A stretch of 64,000 nucleotides of DNA, from NCBI GenBank assembly GCA_050290225.1, contig JBNKHG010000076.1:1-64000 (forward strand). Direction: 5' to 3'. This stretch comes from JBNKHG01 sp050290225 (GTDB lineage Bacteria > Pseudomonadota > Gammaproteobacteria > Pseudomonadales > Cellvibrionaceae). The notes beneath the pieces were generated by a model. That model was not told the origin of the DNA, ran no database searches, and saw nothing but the letters and a program-made list of their open reading frames with translations. The translations under genes were made by a program, and so were the position numbers. Positions 17,425-25,713 of this stretch are shown one piece after another. Positions within the stretch are counted from its first letter, which is position 1. Every line of letters starts with the position of its first letter.

Positions 17425-18129
17425 TTATGTGTGGGGCGACCGTTGGCGGGCGCCAAAAATATCAGTGCCTATGCGTACCATCGTAGAGCCGGCGTTGACG
17501 GCCGCAGCCAGGTCTCCCGACATGCCCATTGACAGGGTGTCCAGTGCTGCCAGGCTGGGCTCCCGGCGCAATTGCGCCAGGGCATGGCTCAGTTTGGCAA
17601 AGGTGGCGCATTGCTGCTCGAAATTCTCCCTGGGTGCGGGAATTGCCATCAGCCCGCGCAGTCGCAGCTGGGGCAGTTTCGCCACGGCTTTGGCCAGGGG
17701 GGGCAACTCCTCAAGGCTAACCCCGGCTTTGGTTTCCTCGCCATCGATATTTACCTGCAGGCAGATATTCAATGGCGGCAGTCCGGGGTCACGCTGTTCG
17801 CTCAGTCGACGGGCCACTTTGAGGCGATCGACACTGTGTACCCAATCGAAGTGCTGTGCAAGGGAGCGGGTTTTGTTGGACTGGATGGGGCCAATGAAAT
17901 GCCACTCGATCGCGAGGTCCGACAGTTGCTCCTGTTTTTCCAGCGCTTCCTGCAGGTAATTTTCGCCAAAGCAACGCTGACCGGCTTCGTATGCCTGGCG
18001 CAGGGCTTCGGCGGGTTTGGTCTTGCTGACCGCCAGCAAACAGATATCGTCGGCATTGCGGTGCGCTTCGGCGGCTGCCTGTTGCAAGCGGGCGCGGACT
18101 CTGGTTAGGTTGTCGGGGATATTGGGCAT
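17425..18129 (-). CDS. yggS: Pyridoxal-phosphate homeostasis protein (YggS/PLPBP family)
   Basis: Carrier-type PLP-binding protein, without enzymatic activity in characterised members, that keeps free PLP low and affects amino-acid pools. The 234 residues have the alanine-racemase N-domain fold with the PLP lysine in LLAVSKTKP. They continue with FGENYLQEALEK, WHFIGPIQSNKTR, and end with LDTLSMGMSGDLAAAVNAGSTMVRIGTDIFG. I chose the internal ATG at 18129 because the preceding 58 codons lack family similarity. pilT is transcribed divergently. Confidence 0.93.
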   Translation of the reverse strand: MPNIPDNLTRVRARLQQAAAEAHRNADDICLLAVSKTKPAEALRQAYEAGQRCFGENYLQEALEKQEQLSDLAIEWHFIGPIQSNKTRSLAQHFDWVHSVDRLKVARRLSEQRDPGLPPLNICLQVNIDGEETKAGVSLEELPPLAKAVAKLPQLRLRGLMAIPAPRENFEQQCATFAKLSHALAQLRREPSLAALDTLSMGMSGDLAAAVNAGSTMVRIGTDIFGARQRSPHT

Positions 18130-18333
18130 ATACTTGTCCACAACCGGCGCCAAAACCGGATTATTGAGCTTGATATGGGCTTGTTTGGGGGTAGAGCAGC
18201 GCAAGGCTGATCCGAGATCTACAATGGGGGTTTCCCGCCTGAAAAACAATGACCCGGGGCAATTTAACCACTGGCCAACCCTGGTCTCAAGAAATGGCCA
18301 CAACTAAAGAGCTGAAAATATTAAGGTAGTTGT

Positions 18334-19368
18334 ATGGATATTACTGAACTCTTGGCTTTTAGCGCTAAACAGGGAGCTTCGGATCTGCACCTGTCGGCGG
18401 GGCTGCCGCCAATGATTCGTGTCGACGGCGACGTGCGCCGCATCAATCTGCCGCCCATGGAGCATAAGCAGGTGCACAGCCTGATCTATGAGATCATGAA
18501 CGACAAGCAGCGCAAGGATTATGAAGAGTTCCTGGAGACGGACTTCTCCTTCGAAGTGCCCGGTGTAGCGCGTTTCCGGGTCAATGCCTTTAACCATAAC
18601 CGCGGGGCCGGCGCCGTTTTCCGGACAATTCCCTCCAAAGTGCTGACCATGGAGGAGTTGGGCATGGGGCAGGTGTTCCGCGATGTTTCCTCTGTGCCTC
18701 GCGGGCTGGTGTTGGTCACAGGGCCTACCGGCTCGGGCAAGTCCACTACCCTGGCTGCGATGATGGACTATATCAACGACAACAAATACGAACATATCCT
18801 CACCATCGAGGACCCGATCGAATTCGTCCACGAAAGCAAGAAGTGTCTTGTTAACCAGCGGGAAGTGCACCGCGACACCCACGGCTTTGCCGAAGCCCTG
18901 CGCTCGGCTTTGCGGGAGGACCCGGACATCATTCTGGTGGGTGAGATGCGGGACCTGGAAACCATCCGCCTGGCACTGACGGCGGCGGAAACCGGTCACT
19001 TGGTGTTCGGTACCCTCCACACCACCTCGGCGGCAAAGACCATCGACCGGGTGGTGGACGTGTTCCCCGCCAATGAAAAGGCCATGGTGCGCTCGATGCT
19101 GTCGGAATCGTTGCAGGCGGTGATTTCCCAAACCCTGCTGAAGAAGAATGGCGGCGGCCGGGTGGCTGCCCACGAAATCATGCGTGGGACATCGGCGATT
19201 CGTAACCTGATTCGGGAGGACAAGGTGGCGCAGATGTATTCGGCGATCCAAACAGGGGGGGCCGTCGGTATGCAGACCATGGACCAGTGCCTGGCAGACC
19301 TGGTGGAACGGCGGGTGATTTCCCGAGAGGTGGCAAAAGAAAAAGCCAAGATGCCGGATAATTTCTAG
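18334..19368 (+). CDS. pilT: Type IV pilus retraction ATPase PilT
   Basis: Hexameric cytoplasmic motor that depolymerises pilin to retract type IV pili and power twitching. The 344 residues show the PAS-like N-domain, the Walker A motif GPTGSGKST (about 130-138), an Asp box, Walker B LREDPDIILVGEMRDLETI, and the His box GHLVFGTLHTTSAAKTIDRV. The length matches P. aeruginosa PilT (344). TTAAGG precedes the ATG. pilU follows 83 bp downstream. Confidence 0.98.
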   Translation: MDITELLAFSAKQGASDLHLSAGLPPMIRVDGDVRRINLPPMEHKQVHSLIYEIMNDKQRKDYEEFLETDFSFEVPGVARFRVNAFNHNRGAGAVFRTIPSKVLTMEELGMGQVFRDVSSVPRGLVLVTGPTGSGKSTTLAAMMDYINDNKYEHILTIEDPIEFVHESKKCLVNQREVHRDTHGFAEALRSALREDPDIILVGEMRDLETIRLALTAAETGHLVFGTLHTTSAAKTIDRVVDVFPANEKAMVRSMLSESLQAVISQTLLKKNGGGRVAAHEIMRGTSAIRNLIREDKVAQMYSAIQTGGAVGMQTMDQCLADLVERRVISREVAKEKAKMPDNF

Positions 19369-19451
19369 AACAAAAACTCGCATTGAGCGCGATCTATTCG
19401 CGAGAGAATTGGGGCGTTCGGAGCGAATAAGATCAGTAGGAGAAAGTTGTT

Positions 19452-20597
19452 ATGGATTTTGATCGCCTGTTGACTTTGATGGTAGAAAAGGGGGCCTCGG
19501 ATCTGTTTATCACAGCCGGCGTGCCTCCGTCGATCAAACTGCATGGCCGCGTGGTGCCGGTGACCACCACGCCCCTGTCGCCGGAGAAGGCACGGGAAAT
19601 CGTCCTCAGCGTAATGAACGAAAAACAGCGCAATGAGTTTGTCGATCACAAAGAGTTGAATTTCGCTATCAGTGCCCGTGGTATCGGCCGCTTTCGTGCC
19701 AGCGCTTTTTACCAGCGCAACTTGGCGGGTATGGTTTTGCGGCGAATCGAGACCACTATTCCCAAGATCGACGAACTCGGGCTACCGGAAGTTATCAAAG
19801 AGCTGGCAATGACCAAGCGCGGACTGATTATATTTGTCGGTGCAACGGGTACCGGTAAGTCCACGTCATTGGCGGCCATGATTGGCCACCGAAACCGCAA
19901 CAGCAAAGGGCATATCATTTCCATCGAGGACCCGATCGAATTTATCCATCAGCATCAAGGCTGTATCGTCACACAGCGTGAGGTGGGGATCGACACGGAT
20001 TCCTTTGAGGTGGCCTTGAAGAACACGCTGCGTCAGGCACCGGATGTGATCCTGATCGGTGAGGTTCGCTCACGCGAAACTATGGAGCACGCCATCGCCT
20101 TCGCTGAAACCGGCCACCTGTGCCTGTGTACTTTGCATGCCAACAATGCCAACCAGGCCCTGGATCGCATCATTCACTTTTTTGAGGCTGATCGCCATGG
20201 CCAGCTGTGGATGGACCTGTCCCTGAACCTGAAGGCGGTTATTGCCCAGCAACTGATTCCCACCCCCGATGGCAACGGTCGTCGTGCCTGTCTGGAAGTG
20301 ATGATCAATACGCCTTTGGCATCGGATTTGATTCGCAAGGGCGAAGTACACGAACTCAAGGAGCTGATGAAGAAGTCCACGGAAGTAGGTATGCAGACCT
20401 TTGACCAGGCCCTGTACGATCTTTACGACCGTGGTGAAATCACCTATGAGGATGCTCTCGCCTATGCCGATTCACCCAATGATTTGCGGTTGATGATTAA
20501 GCTGGCTTCGGAAACCGATGCCGAATATCTCTCTCATGCGGCGGATGAATTATCTATTCAGGACGATGTGGGTGACAAACCGCGTGGTTTGTTTTAG
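19452..20597 (+). CDS. pilU: PilT-dependent retraction ATPase PilU
   Basis: PilT paralogue that helps PilT retract pili against load. The 381 residues have Walker A GATGTGKSTS (about 130-139), Walker B PDVILIGEVRSRETM and GHLCLCTLHANNANQALDRI. The extended acidic C-terminus (SDAELSH-like region through DDVGDKPRGLF) and overall length are those of PilU rather than a second PilT. It is convergent with ruvX, with only 19 bp between stops and no obvious terminator hairpin. Confidence 0.96.
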   Translation: MDFDRLLTLMVEKGASDLFITAGVPPSIKLHGRVVPVTTTPLSPEKAREIVLSVMNEKQRNEFVDHKELNFAISARGIGRFRASAFYQRNLAGMVLRRIETTIPKIDELGLPEVIKELAMTKRGLIIFVGATGTGKSTSLAAMIGHRNRNSKGHIISIEDPIEFIHQHQGCIVTQREVGIDTDSFEVALKNTLRQAPDVILIGEVRSRETMEHAIAFAETGHLCLCTLHANNANQALDRIIHFFEADRHGQLWMDLSLNLKAVIAQQLIPTPDGNGRRACLEVMINTPLASDLIRKGEVHELKELMKKSTEVGMQTFDQALYDLYDRGEITYEDALAYADSPNDLRLMIKLASETDAEYLSHAADELSIQDDVGDKPRGLF

Positions 20598-20616
20598 TCC
20601 GGTGCAGGTGCCAGGG

Positions 20617-21042
20617 TTAGGGCTCCTGGGGGCGGGCGTTAAGCCAGGACTCCAGAACCAGCCGGGCGGCAATGGAATCCACGGGATTGTTCTTGTAATC
20701 CCGTGAACCGCCCCGGGCCATAACTTCAGCCTTGGCCTCGAAACTTGAAAGGCGCTCGTCCACCAGTTCCACCTTAACGCCAAAGCGCCCGTGCAGGCGA
20801 TTGGCAAACTTTTTTGCCCGTGTCGACATTTCGCTGGGGCTGCCGTCCATATTCAGCGGCAGGCCCACAAGTACCAGGTCCGGTTGCCACTCCTTCAATA
20901 GCAGACCCAACTGTTCCCAATTGGGCACCCCGTCTCGGGCGCGCAGGGGCGGTAGTTCGGTAGCGGAGGTGGTGATCGTTTGGCCGCCGGCAACACCTAT
21001 ATTCTTGGTGCCGTAGTCAAAGGCCAGCAGGGTTTTTGCCAT
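20617..21042 (-). CDS. ruvX: Pre-16S rRNA nuclease / putative Holliday junction resolvase (YqgF/RuvX)
   Basis: RNase H-like protein of 141 residues. In E. coli this family (YqgF) matures the 5' end of 16S rRNA, and it is also annotated as a resolvase. The catalytic Asp lies in LLAFDYGTKNIGVA, followed by LVLVGLPLNMDGSPSEM and the C-terminal VELVDERLSSFEA. It is preceded on the same strand by yqgE, the standard pairing. Confidence 0.93.
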   Translation of the reverse strand: MAKTLLAFDYGTKNIGVAGGQTITTSATELPPLRARDGVPNWEQLGLLLKEWQPDLVLVGLPLNMDGSPSEMSTRAKKFANRLHGRFGVKVELVDERLSSFEAKAEVMARGGSRDYKNNPVDSIAARLVLESWLNARPQEP

Positions 21043-21105
21043 AGGGGGGTTACCGGGACAATGATGGCTGCAGGGGCCGGCAAGGTGCCAGCCCAGTGCG
21101 AATGG

Positions 21106-21699
21106 CTAAGCGTGACCGGCGGTTGCCGATATCAGGTTCAAATCGATACCCAACTGCTTTGCGGCGCTGCTCCAGCGCTGTTCCACTGGTGTGTCAAACA
21201 GTATGTGACTGTCGGCGGGCACGGTAAGCCACGCATTGCTTGCGATCTCCGCTTCCAGTTGACCGGCCCCCCAACCGGCGTAACCGAGGGCAACAACGGC
21301 ATTTTCCGGGCCACGGTTTTCAGCCATCGCCTGGATAATGTCCCGTGACGCGGTAAGACTGATATCAGGGGAAATTTGCAGCGTGGACTCCCAACGCTTG
21401 CCGGCGGAGTGTAGTACAAAACCGCGTTCCACCTGGACCGGACCACCTGAGAGTACCGCTTCGCGCCCAATGCGGCTATTGGCGGGCATTTCCATCTGCT
21501 CAAATATGTCACCCAGGGACAGGTTGAGCGGATGGTTGATCACGATGCCCATAGCCCCATCTGGACTGTGTTCGCAGATGTAGGTGATAGTGTGGGCGAA
21601 AATTGAATCCTGCAAGCCTGGCATGGCAATCAGAAAATGATCGCGCAGGCTGTTGTGACTCAAATCGCTTTTGTCGATTTCACTGAATACATGTCCCAT
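21106..21699 (-). CDS. yqgE: YqgE/AlgH family protein (DUF179)
   Basis: 197-residue cytoplasmic protein of the AlgH/UPF0301 family. The molecular function is unsettled; in Pseudomonas the gene was tied to alginate regulation. Diagnostic blocks are HFLIAMPGLQDSIFAHTITYICEHS, GAMGIVINHPL, VLSGGPVQVERGFVLH and ALGYAGWGAGQLEAEI. It lies directly upstream of ruvX on the minus strand. Confidence 0.93.
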   Translation of the reverse strand: MGHVFSEIDKSDLSHNSLRDHFLIAMPGLQDSIFAHTITYICEHSPDGAMGIVINHPLNLSLGDIFEQMEMPANSRIGREAVLSGGPVQVERGFVLHSAGKRWESTLQISPDISLTASRDIIQAMAENRGPENAVVALGYAGWGAGQLEAEIASNAWLTVPADSHILFDTPVEQRWSSAAKQLGIDLNLISATAGHA

Positions 21700-21819
21700 A
21701 TTCGTAGTATTGGGGGCTCCGCAGTGTAAAACAAGGCCTTTTTAGGAATTTACAGCCGCCTTTTTACCGCTAAATAGTTCTAGAGCGGAGAGGCGGCAGG
21801 ATTTAGTCCGAGGCGGCAG

Positions 21820-22734
21820 CTAGCGAGTGGTGCTGAGGCCGGTAATTTCGAAATGCCAGGTCCGAATAATTTCCAGCTGGTCATATTCGCTGCGAATTTC
21901 AGGCGGAAAGGGGCTGAAGGGCGAAGCCATGCGAACTATCTGCAGTGCAGCGTTGTCCAGCAGCGGGTAGCCTGATGATTGTAATATTTCAACACTCTCA
22001 ACAGTGCCATTGGCTCTGACTATGGTAGCCAGGCGCAGGTCGCCAAACACCTTGTCCGCCAGTGCCTGCTTGGGGTAATTGCGATTGCCGACAAATTCCA
22101 CCTTGCTGGTCCACCGGTGAAGGTATTCGGCATCAAATGAGGCCTTTGTAGCCATTGAGGTCAGGCGGCGAATGCGCGGACGCTTGGCGTAGGCCTGGCG
22201 CTGCTGGTCCAGTTTTGCCTGCAGACTGGCGATTTCTGCATTCATCGCCGGCAAGTCCTGCAGCTCGCCCTCCCGGGGCTGTTGTTCCGAGGTGGGGTTC
22301 GGTTTCAGTTTGATCTGAGCCTGGCGGGAAGACTTTGCGGTAGTTGTGACCTGTTGCTGTTGTTGGGTCTCGCTGGGTGTGTGCGCCTGCTGCTGTGGGG
22401 TCGGGTTGACGTCGCGAATCTCGGTATCGGCAAAGGGCGTTGGGGTATCTGTGGCCAGTTCCTTGGCCGCGGCAGCGGTGCCGCTGGCTTCCTGGTTGAA
22501 CTGGGCCAGGTAATCAGCCTTGTCGGGCGCCTTCTCTGCCTTGTGGGTGGCGAGGGTAATCTGCAGGGTAGGGGCGATATTGCCGTTGAGGCTGCTGGAA
22601 AAGCTGATGCCGAGGATCAGCAGGGCGTGTAAGGCAACGGCGAGAAACAGGGTGAAACTGAGTCGGTCGCCGGTGCCGACTTCCGCTTCTGGTGCCTGAT
22701 TGAGTGTTTGTACAGTGCTACCCATGCTACCCAT
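21820..22734 (-). CDS. TonB-family energy transducer (TonB3-like)
   Basis: Periplasm-spanning protein of 304 residues. After a short cytoplasmic N-terminus there is one membrane anchor (about 26-47, SFTLFLAVALHALLILGISFSS). A long linker rich in Gln, Thr and Glu follows, instead of the Pro-Lys repeats of classical TonB, then a basic RIRRLTSMATKA stretch. The C-terminal TonB domain covers YPKQALADKVFGDLRLATIVRANGTV and VEILQSSGYPLLDNAALQIV. The place beside gshB and pilG matches P. aeruginosa tonB3, a gene linked to twitching motility. Whether it energises receptors (for example the TonB-dependent receptor at 60.7 kb) or serves pilus function cannot be told from sequence. Confidence 0.85.
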   Translation of the reverse strand: MGSMGSTVQTLNQAPEAEVGTGDRLSFTLFLAVALHALLILGISFSSSLNGNIAPTLQITLATHKAEKAPDKADYLAQFNQEASGTAAAAKELATDTPTPFADTEIRDVNPTPQQQAHTPSETQQQQQVTTTAKSSRQAQIKLKPNPTSEQQPREGELQDLPAMNAEIASLQAKLDQQRQAYAKRPRIRRLTSMATKASFDAEYLHRWTSKVEFVGNRNYPKQALADKVFGDLRLATIVRANGTVESVEILQSSGYPLLDNAALQIVRMASPFSPFPPEIRSEYDQLEIIRTWHFEITGLSTTR

Positions 22735-22789
22735 AGGGTATTTCTTCTCCTAGCCAATCGCTGGCTCGCGCCGGCTACCTGGATCTTTG

Positions 22790-23737
22790 TCAGCCCAGGC
22801 GCTTGGCGATTGCATCCATCAGTCTTGATCCAATGCCTGTGTTATAGGCCCGGTCGATCTCCCGGGCGCAGGTGGGACTGGTAACGTTTATCTCGGTCAA
22901 ATAGTCTCCAATCACATCCAGCCCCACAAAGAGTAACCCTTTCTCCTTTAGCGAGGGCGCGACCTGGGACACAATCCAGCGATCTCGCTCACCCAGGGGT
23001 TGAGGCTGGCCACTGCCACCTGCGGCCAGGTTGCCCCGGGTTTCGCCTACGGCGGGGACCCGTGCCAGACAATAAGGGACTGCTTCTCCATCGACCACCA
23101 GTATGCGCTTGTCCCCCTTCTTGATCTCGGGGATGTAGCGTTGGGCCATAATCAGCTGCTTGCCATGGTGGGTCAGAGTCTCCAGGATGACCCCGACGTT
23201 GGGATCGTCGGCGCGACAGTGGAAGATGCCATCGCCGCCCATGCCGTCCAGGGGTTTGAAAATGACGTCTTCATGCTCACGGTGAAAGGCTCGCAGGCGC
23301 TCGGCGCTGCGACTGACGAGTACCGGCGGGCAGCACTGCGGGAACTGGGTGGCAAAAACCTTCTCGTTGCAATCACGCAGGCTCTGGGGGTTGTTGACCA
23401 CCAGGGCTCCCTGGCGCTGGGCTGCCTCCAGGATGTAGGTGCTGTAAATATACTCACTGTCAAAGGGCGGGTCCTTGCGCATCAATATCGTGTCGAGTTC
23501 ACCCAGTGCGATATCCCTTGGCTCCTGCAGCTGGTACCAGTCGTTCGGGTCATCGGCAACCGTGAGAACCCGCGCACGGGCCCTGGCGACTCCTTGATCC
23601 AGGTATAGGTCGCCCTGTTCCATATAGATCAGGGTCCAGCCACGTTCCTGGGCCGCCAGCAGCAGGGCAAGGCTGGTGTCTTTGGCGACTTTGATGGAGG
23701 CGATGGGATCCATCACGATCCCTAGTGTTACGCTCAT
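22790..23737 (-). CDS. gshB: Glutathione synthetase
   Basis: ATP-grasp ligase joining gamma-glutamylcysteine and glycine. The 315 residues match E. coli GshB in length. Motifs include LGIVMDPIASIKVAKDTSLALLLAAQ at the start (shared with the family), RKDPPFDSEYIYSTYILE, VFKPLDGMGGDGIF (ATP-grasp loop) and the C-terminal GLDVIGDYLTEINVTSPT. It is divergent from pilG across a 372-bp spacer. Confidence 0.97.
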   Translation of the reverse strand: MSVTLGIVMDPIASIKVAKDTSLALLLAAQERGWTLIYMEQGDLYLDQGVARARARVLTVADDPNDWYQLQEPRDIALGELDTILMRKDPPFDSEYIYSTYILEAAQRQGALVVNNPQSLRDCNEKVFATQFPQCCPPVLVSRSAERLRAFHREHEDVIFKPLDGMGGDGIFHCRADDPNVGVILETLTHHGKQLIMAQRYIPEIKKGDKRILVVDGEAVPYCLARVPAVGETRGNLAAGGSGQPQPLGERDRWIVSQVAPSLKEKGLLFVGLDVIGDYLTEINVTSPTCAREIDRAYNTGIGSRLMDAIAKRLG

Positions 23738-24109
23738 TTCGGGTTCCGGTATCGTTTGGTCTGAGAGGGGGCTAACGTTAAGTCCTGGAGCCGGCTAAAG
23801 CAATAGCGAAATGTGCTATATCGAGGCTTGGTTAAAGTGGAACAATTTCACAGATCTCCCAATTATTCAGGTGTTTATGGATTAAACTTGAGAACTGTGT
23901 TAAAAAATTAGATCGGTGTCGTCGAGCCTGGGGGAAACTGCGATCTGCAGGGTTGATTGGCCGCCATGGTCAGGCCGCCCGATTTCGTGTACCACGTTCG
24001 GTATGGGGAAATTGTGGAATATCCAACGGTGTCCAGTGGCGATGAACCGGGTATTTGATCCTTTGAGGCAGTTAGCAGTAACAGTGAGCGAGGCGAAGGT
24101 CTTTAGAGT
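23738..24109. other. gshB-pilG divergent spacer (372 bp)
   Basis: No gene is supported. It must hold promoters for gshB and the pilG operon. An AT-rich patch around 23880-23915 containing TTGAGA is a possible pilG promoter region, but no convincing -10 partner is seen. Confidence 0.4.
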
Positions 24110-24505
24110 ATGGACATGAATTTAGAAAGTCTGAAGGTGATGATCATCGATGACAGCAAGACGATTCGTCGCACGGCCGAAACACTCCTCAAAAAAGCCG
24201 GTTGTACGGTGGTGACCGCTACCGACGGTTTTGACGCTCTGGCTAAAATTGCAGACACCCGACCCGATATTATTTTTGTTGATATTATGATGCCTCGACT
24301 TGACGGCTACCAAACCTGCGCGCTGATCAAGAACAACAGCGAATTCAAATCTACTCCTGTCATCATGCTGTCCAGTAAAGACGGTCTGTTTGACAAGGCT
24401 AAAGGGCGAATAGTGGGTTCTGACCAATACCTGACCAAACCCTTCAGCAAAGGCGAGCTGTTGGGTGCAATTGAGGCTCATGTTCAGCAGGTACCGGCAT
24501 CCTGA
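24110..24505 (+). CDS. pilG: Twitching motility response regulator PilG
   Basis: Single-domain CheY-like receiver (131 residues) of the Pil-Chp pathway. In P. aeruginosa PilG is phosphorylated by ChpA and promotes pilus extension and cAMP production. The acidic pocket is IIDDSK, the phospho-acceptor is D58 in IIFVDIMMPRLDGYQ, and the conserved Lys lies in YLTKPFSKGEL. It is the first gene of the pilGHIJ-chpA-chpC set; pilH follows after 94 bp. Confidence 0.95.
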   Translation: MDMNLESLKVMIIDDSKTIRRTAETLLKKAGCTVVTATDGFDALAKIADTRPDIIFVDIMMPRLDGYQTCALIKNNSEFKSTPVIMLSSKDGLFDKAKGRIVGSDQYLTKPFSKGELLGAIEAHVQQVPAS

Positions 24506-24599
24506 ACGGAGACGGGCAGGCGAGACCTGCATTGGAAATCGACACATCAATAACAATAACCGCTAATTTTTCAAGCACAGTTGAGTTCTTGGGGGAACT

Positions 24600-24962
24600 A
24601 TGGCCAAAGTACTAATCGTAGATGACTCTCCTACCGAAACCTACAAATTGACAGGCATGCTGGAAAAGCACGGGCATGCGGTGATTACGGCTGAGAATGG
24701 TGAAGATGGGGTAAGCGTCGCCAAAAAAGAGTGCCCTGACGTGGTGCTTATGGACATTGTCATGCCCGGTCTCAATGGGTTTCAGGCCACGCGCCAACTG
24801 ACCAAGGCCCGGGAGACGGCGGGCATTCCCGTGATTATTGTGACCACCAAGGATCAGGAAACCGACCGGGTGTGGGGGATGCGCCAGGGAGCCAAAGCCT
24901 ACCTTACCAAGCCCGTTGATGAGAAAATGTTGGTCAATGCCATCGCTGAAGTAATGGCCTGA
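24600..24962 (+). CDS. pilH: Twitching motility response regulator PilH
   Basis: 120-residue CheY-like receiver of the Pil-Chp system, acting opposite to PilG in pilus retraction control. It has LIVDDSPTE, phospho-acceptor D52 in VVLMDIVMPGLNGFQA, and YLTKPVDEKML. Unlike PilG it has almost no N-terminal extension. GGGGGAACT immediately precedes the ATG. Confidence 0.95.
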   Translation: MAKVLIVDDSPTETYKLTGMLEKHGHAVITAENGEDGVSVAKKECPDVVLMDIVMPGLNGFQATRQLTKARETAGIPVIIVTTKDQETDRVWGMRQGAKAYLTKPVDEKMLVNAIAEVMA

Positions 24963-25030
24963 TATTGTCGCGGGAAGATTCCAGGCAAATCCCGGTCGCA
25001 CGTAAATAACAAATCCGGAACCTTCATTTC

Positions 25031-25570
25031 ATGCCAGAACAGGCAGCTTATCAGGCCCTAGTCGATCTCGCCCGGCGCAGCATGCGCTCGGCCAAGGGGC
25101 TGCCAGCACAGATCGACATCACTCCACACTGGAGCGGTGTCGGCTTTTCGCTGCTCGGTACCCACTTTGTGGTGCCAATGGGCACCATCTCCGAAATGCT
25201 CGAAGTGCCTGCCTATACCCGACTGCCCAGTGTGCAACCCTGGGTATTGGGGGTGGCTAATGTGCGTGGACGGCTACTGCCTTTATTCGATATGGCGGCC
25301 TTTTTTGGCGGGCGACTGCAGGGACCGCGCAAGTTGCGGCGGATACTGGTGCTGGACCGGGATGACTTTTATAGCGGCCTGGTGGTGGATCAGGTCTTTG
25401 GTATGCAGCACTTTCCGGTGGACAGTTACCGTGAGGAATCGGATGGTGTGGCCTCAGAGATTGTGCCTTTCATCGGTGGCAGTTACCGGACAGACGACCA
25501 GGCTTGGGTCGTGTTTAACCCCACAGAGTTAATCGATAATGCCCATTTTTCCAACGCGGCCAAGTCCTGA
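25031..25570 (+). CDS. pilI: CheW-like adaptor PilI
   Basis: Adaptor that couples the receptor PilJ to the kinase ChpA. The 179-residue protein is a CheW domain with a short N-terminal helix. It contains FVVPMGTISEMLEVPAYTRLP, VLGVANVRGRLLPLFDMAAFF and a C-terminal PTELIDNAHF. It has the normal length for PilI and is followed by pilJ after 143 bp. Confidence 0.93.
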   Translation: MPEQAAYQALVDLARRSMRSAKGLPAQIDITPHWSGVGFSLLGTHFVVPMGTISEMLEVPAYTRLPSVQPWVLGVANVRGRLLPLFDMAAFFGGRLQGPRKLRRILVLDRDDFYSGLVVDQVFGMQHFPVDSYREESDGVASEIVPFIGGSYRTDDQAWVVFNPTELIDNAHFSNAAKS

Positions 25571-25713
25571 AGGAGATGCCTGGGGCAAGGTTCGCGGTAA
25601 AAACCCGAGACAAGCGCTAGGCTATGTCAGTGTAGGTCCCGGACAGGATAAAAAGGAACATGTAATCAGCTTTTCAAATATGGACAACACGCAACGTCGG
25701 TCAGGAGCGTAGC

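Noticed and set aside
18304..19383. 359-codon frame antisense to pilT
   Set aside because: pilT has all ATPase motifs on the other strand. The antisense product is His/Arg-rich and shows no family feature.
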